Source: Phycisphaerae bacterium (GTDB lineage Bacteria > Planctomycetota > Phycisphaerae > UBA1845). From it: DNA of 64,000 nucleotides. Below, in pieces: positions 61,471 to 64,000 of the stretch; positions within the stretch are counted from its first letter, which is position 1; each line of letters opens with the position of its first letter. The notes under the pieces are model-generated. The model saw only the letters and a list, made by a program, of their open reading frames with translations. It searched no databases and was not told where the DNA came from. The DNA lies in the NCBI GenBank assembly GCA_029260115.1, contig JAJDDW010000040.1, positions 34,729-98,728 on the forward strand. Reading direction: 5' to 3'. A program made the position numbers and the translations under genes.

Positions 61471-63288
61471 ATGTGCCGCTTAAATCACTATGTCTGCTGT
61501 AGCATTCTATACGCACTATTAATTACAATCTCAGCCGCTGAACCTATAGGTTCTTACATAGTTCAACCCACAACATACGAATCGCCCAATGGCGACTATT
61601 CACTATTTGTTGATCCGACTGACAAGCATGGAATGGGTGATGCGGTTTATCGGTTTGAACATAAAGGCCAGCAGGTATGGTCGCGTAATAAACAATTTAC
61701 GCTTCAAGGTGTTGAAGTTACAGATCGCGGATTCGTCATGGGTGCTGCTCACGATGGCTATTGCCATTTGGTGATATTGGATGCCGCAGGTGGGATTAAA
61801 TTGGATGAATGGTTTGTGCAACACAGGCGGGGGACGCATTCTGACAAGGAACCATATGTCGAACAAATACTCGTTAGTGAAGAGCACGACTTCGTCACAT
61901 TTCGATTGTACGGGCATGATCGTTGCAACGGAAAGCCGATAGGTAGTTTAGCACCTGGCGAAGTTTGGTCAGCGTACCGCATTTCGACTGGTGAATTATT
62001 GCATGAATTCAAAGCGATCGAACAATACACCAAGTTGGGTAGTCGTTGGTATATAATTGACGCGCACGTTGTTCGTGGTACACCACTAATTCTAGTGCAT
62101 TGGCATTACAGCAGATACAATGGTAAGAAGGAAGTTCGGAAAAGTCAATATTCGATTGTTGACCTTGCAGGACTACCCATTTGGTCACTGGAAATGGATA
62201 ACGATTATACACATAGAGTGAAGCCTCAATACTATCCACAGACAAAGCCCGATTCTTTTTACTCGAATGATCCCGCAATACTGGCAACACATGAAAGCAA
62301 TCAATTCAGAATTCGGCGCTTCGCAGATGACATTGTGTTGACGTTTTCTGTAAAGAAGAAAGCAGATGGTAAATGGTCTATTCGTGAAGAAAGCCAAGCT
62401 GCTTACGAGCCTGAAGACGCTTCCACACACAAAGTAAAGTATGATGGTGAGTTGAAATATTTGGGCGAGTTAGAGCTTGGGCAAACTAAAAATGACGACA
62501 GCCCTACCGGTCAAGATAGTGATTTCGCTGGTTTTACAGTTGATCGTTTGGGACGCTACTACGTAGCTTCAAAAAGCACAGGAATCACTACTGTGTTCAA
62601 TAAAGATGGGACAATTGAGCATCGGCTCGTGCCAGAAGCCGCAGACTATAGTCTTCCCTTGCATCGGATGGATATACACATAGCTAGTGACGAATCGGTC
62701 TATGTAAATGATTGGCGGTCTAATCGCTATATTAGATTCAAACCTGATGGAGCCCGCGACAAGAAAATAACTTTTGAGCCGCGTTTTGTTTATTATTGGA
62801 TTTTCCTGTCTCAATCAGGTGATCGTTTGGGTGTTAATCTTGATCGTGATCTCGTGATCGTCGATGATAACGGCCACATTAAACGTACTATGAAGAAACG
62901 ACCAAATGGAAAATGGTTTTACAATACCCAAATCGCGGCAAGTCCAGACGGCGAGATAGCTTCTCTCAGTCGAGATGTGACTGACGGAACCACGTCATAC
63001 ACACTCGATAGGTTTAATGCAAATGGTGACCACATTGACACGATTGTAATTCCACCTTCGACATCTGGATACAACATCGTTCACACCGGCCCAAAAATCC
63101 TTTTAGTAGGACGTTTTGATGTAGTCATTGTTACCTTGAAAGACCATTCCATGACGCGATGGCGTATAAATGAATTATCGCTAGATGGATCGCGTGGAAT
63201 AGGATTTGTCGATGATCAAGCTGGTCAACTGCTTCTATATTACGATATTTCGCGATCTGTTCATCGATATCAACTGCCGACTAATTGA
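61471..63288 (+). CDS. Secreted beta-propeller-like protein
   Basis: A 605-residue protein with an N-terminal signal (CSILYALLITISAAEP). The rest is beta-rich with repeated short hydrophobic strands around NGDYSLFVDPTDKH, FAGFTVDRLGRYYVAS, VNDWRSNRYIRFKPDGARD and SPDGEIASLS, the last resembling NHL or PQQ-type propeller blades. It is AT-rich with long charged linkers. No enzyme motif was found. It is likely an exported binding protein. It starts about 95 bases after the aldehyde dehydrogenase gene. Confidence 0.65.
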   Translation: MCRLNHYVCCSILYALLITISAAEPIGSYIVQPTTYESPNGDYSLFVDPTDKHGMGDAVYRFEHKGQQVWSRNKQFTLQGVEVTDRGFVMGAAHDGYCHLVILDAAGGIKLDEWFVQHRRGTHSDKEPYVEQILVSEEHDFVTFRLYGHDRCNGKPIGSLAPGEVWSAYRISTGELLHEFKAIEQYTKLGSRWYIIDAHVVRGTPLILVHWHYSRYNGKKEVRKSQYSIVDLAGLPIWSLEMDNDYTHRVKPQYYPQTKPDSFYSNDPAILATHESNQFRIRRFADDIVLTFSVKKKADGKWSIREESQAAYEPEDASTHKVKYDGELKYLGELELGQTKNDDSPTGQDSDFAGFTVDRLGRYYVASKSTGITTVFNKDGTIEHRLVPEAADYSLPLHRMDIHIASDESVYVNDWRSNRYIRFKPDGARDKKITFEPRFVYYWIFLSQSGDRLGVNLDRDLVIVDDNGHIKRTMKKRPNGKWFYNTQIAASPDGEIASLSRDVTDGTTSYTLDRFNANGDHIDTIVIPPSTSGYNIVHTGPKILLVGRFDVVIVTLKDHSMTRWRINELSLDGSRGIGFVDDQAGQLLLYYDISRSVHRYQLPTN

Positions 63289-63327
63289 TTGGTGAAAATT
63301 TCGCCCGTCCCCCCGCGCAAAAAGAAG

Positions 63328-63352
63328 GCCACGGCCCCCAGGTGACCGTGGC
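63328..63352. terminator. Hairpin terminator
   Basis: GCCACGG pairs with CCGTGGC around an 11-base loop. On the minus strand TTCTTTTT follows, so it may terminate the small coiled-coil gene; it also lies 40 bases past the plus-strand propeller gene. Confidence 0.6.
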
Positions 63353-63521
63353 TTTGGCGCCTTGGCGAACCGCGTGCGGACGATCGCTCGAGCAATCGGC
63401 CGCCTTTTTTAGCGGAACGCACTGGCTACTCTTCCCCCTCCTAAAGGCTAAGAGAGGCAATCTTATAGCGCCAAGTAGTACGCTATTGAATCATTTTTTA
63501 TATTGGGACACTCAAATCCAT

Positions 63522-63551
63522 GACTCCGCGCAAGCTAAAGCATGCGGCTCA
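63522..63551 (+). repeat. Degenerate CGGGCT hairpin repeat, copy 3
   Basis: GACTCCGCGCAAGCTAAAGCATGCGGCTC keeps the flanks of the repeats at 45529 and 46171 but the stem is CAAGCT/AGCATG with less pairing. It lies in the spacer before the small coiled-coil gene's stop. Confidence 0.5.
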
Positions 63552-63565
63552 ACCTGCCATATAGG

Positions 63566-63823
63566 CTACTGTTGATCGTCGATAATTTTACGAAGCTGGG
63601 CGTTTTCACGGCGCGTGGCTTCTAGATCAAATAGCATATACTTAATACTCAGCCTGACGAAGTCGATGCTCTCCTGTAGGCTGGTCACGGTTTCTTTTAG
63701 CTTTTCATGCCGCTCACGGGTTTGCTCTGCAAGTGACGCTAACTTGTCACGTTCGTTAGCTGGCAGCGTACCGATTTCGGCAATCAATTCTGACAGTTTG
63801 CGTTGAAACGATTCTTCATTCAT
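63566..63823 (-). CDS. Small coiled-coil hypothetical protein
   Basis: An 85-residue protein starting MNEESFQRKL with GGAGGAAG 8 bases upstream, which is why 63823 is chosen over 63862. The whole protein is helical and charged (FQRKLSELIAEIGTLPANER, TRERHEKLKETVTSLQESID) with no signal peptide or membrane helix. It is a typical small planctomycete protein of unknown role. Confidence 0.65.
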   Translation of the reverse strand: MNEESFQRKLSELIAEIGTLPANERDKLASLAEQTRERHEKLKETVTSLQESIDFVRLSIKYMLFDLEATRRENAQLRKIIDDQQ

Positions 63824-64000
63824 CTGTTGCTTCCTCCCCATCACCCATCCCTCCGTGCTCAATCAAGAGCTGGCGGCTATTCTCCTCGGACACAGACCTC
63901 TGTTAGGCCGTGCGCCGCACGATAAAATCAGAGAGGTGCAGGTGGCATGCCCTTCGCAACGAACCGGGCACGCTGGAACGAGACCGCTATAAAGTGTTGC

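Overview
The window is about 64 kb of a bacterial chromosome of intermediate GC content, most likely from a planctomycete (Planctomycetota, possibly Phycisphaerae-like). The evidence is indirect. There is a diderm envelope set (BamD, LptE, FtsH), a bacterial EF-P and an ECF sigma factor. There are also families common in planctomycetes: DUF1571, a YfbK-type von Willebrand protein with an anti-sigma-like N-terminus, dockerin-type secreted proteins, a PTMSQWG C-terminal sorting tail, a small GCDPAVRD lipoprotein and a two-helix protein ending in a HCGYDLTGN zinc ribbon. No rRNA and no CRISPR array were seen. One tRNA gene, tRNA-Asn(GTT), is present.

Layout. 0-6.3 kb: the N-terminal part of a GspF/PilC secretion or pilus protein (minus strand, cut by the window edge), a DUF2723 membrane protein, then gatE and gatD, a tRNA-dependent amidotransferase pair normally regarded as archaeal. 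6.4-12.1 kb: two tandem, translationally coupled transmembrane Ser/Thr kinases with C-terminal PD40 propellers, followed by the broken start of a third copy. 12.3-17 kb: an ABM-fold protein, a secreted beta-helix protein, an ENIGW-repeat/dockerin protein and a SulP anion transporter. 17.2-19 kb: a small candidate integrated element between tRNA-Asn and an exact 40-bp copy of its 3' end. 19-30.4 kb: mixed housekeeping and envelope genes (TPR protein, lipoproteins, an HxxxDxxxPxH protein with an Ada-like tail, a Lys-rich histone-H1-like protein, EF-P, a methyltransferase, a CdsZ-like zinc-ribbon protein and a peptidoglycan amidase). 30.7-38.6 kb: a small lipoprotein, an IPTL-CTERM-type subtilase, a large membrane protein with an AsmA-like region, and an ECF sigma factor next to a predicted anti-sigma/TM/vWA fusion. 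39-46.2 kb: a hybrid histidine kinase, small hypothetical proteins, an SDR gene between two ~100-bp direct repeats, a dockerin protein, and many short palindromic repeats. 46.2-49.9 kb: a probable bamD-lptE-ftsH operon. 50.3-51.3 kb: a zinc alcohol dehydrogenase. 51.3-55.4 kb: an overlapping three-gene signalling operon (PilZ-TM-histidine kinase-REC-REC, then REC, then GAF-HD-GYP). 55.8-64 kb: DUF1571, two lipoproteins, an aldehyde dehydrogenase, a secreted propeller-like protein and a small coiled-coil protein.

The strongest candidates for a second look are the archaeal-type GatDE pair in a clearly bacterial context, the PilZ-kinase/REC/HD-GYP operon that looks like a closed c-di-GMP sensing and degradation loop, the ECF sigma factor paired with a membrane vWA anti-sigma fusion, and the tRNA-Asn-anchored mini-element. 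All functional calls come from reading motifs in the translated sequence; no database search was run.
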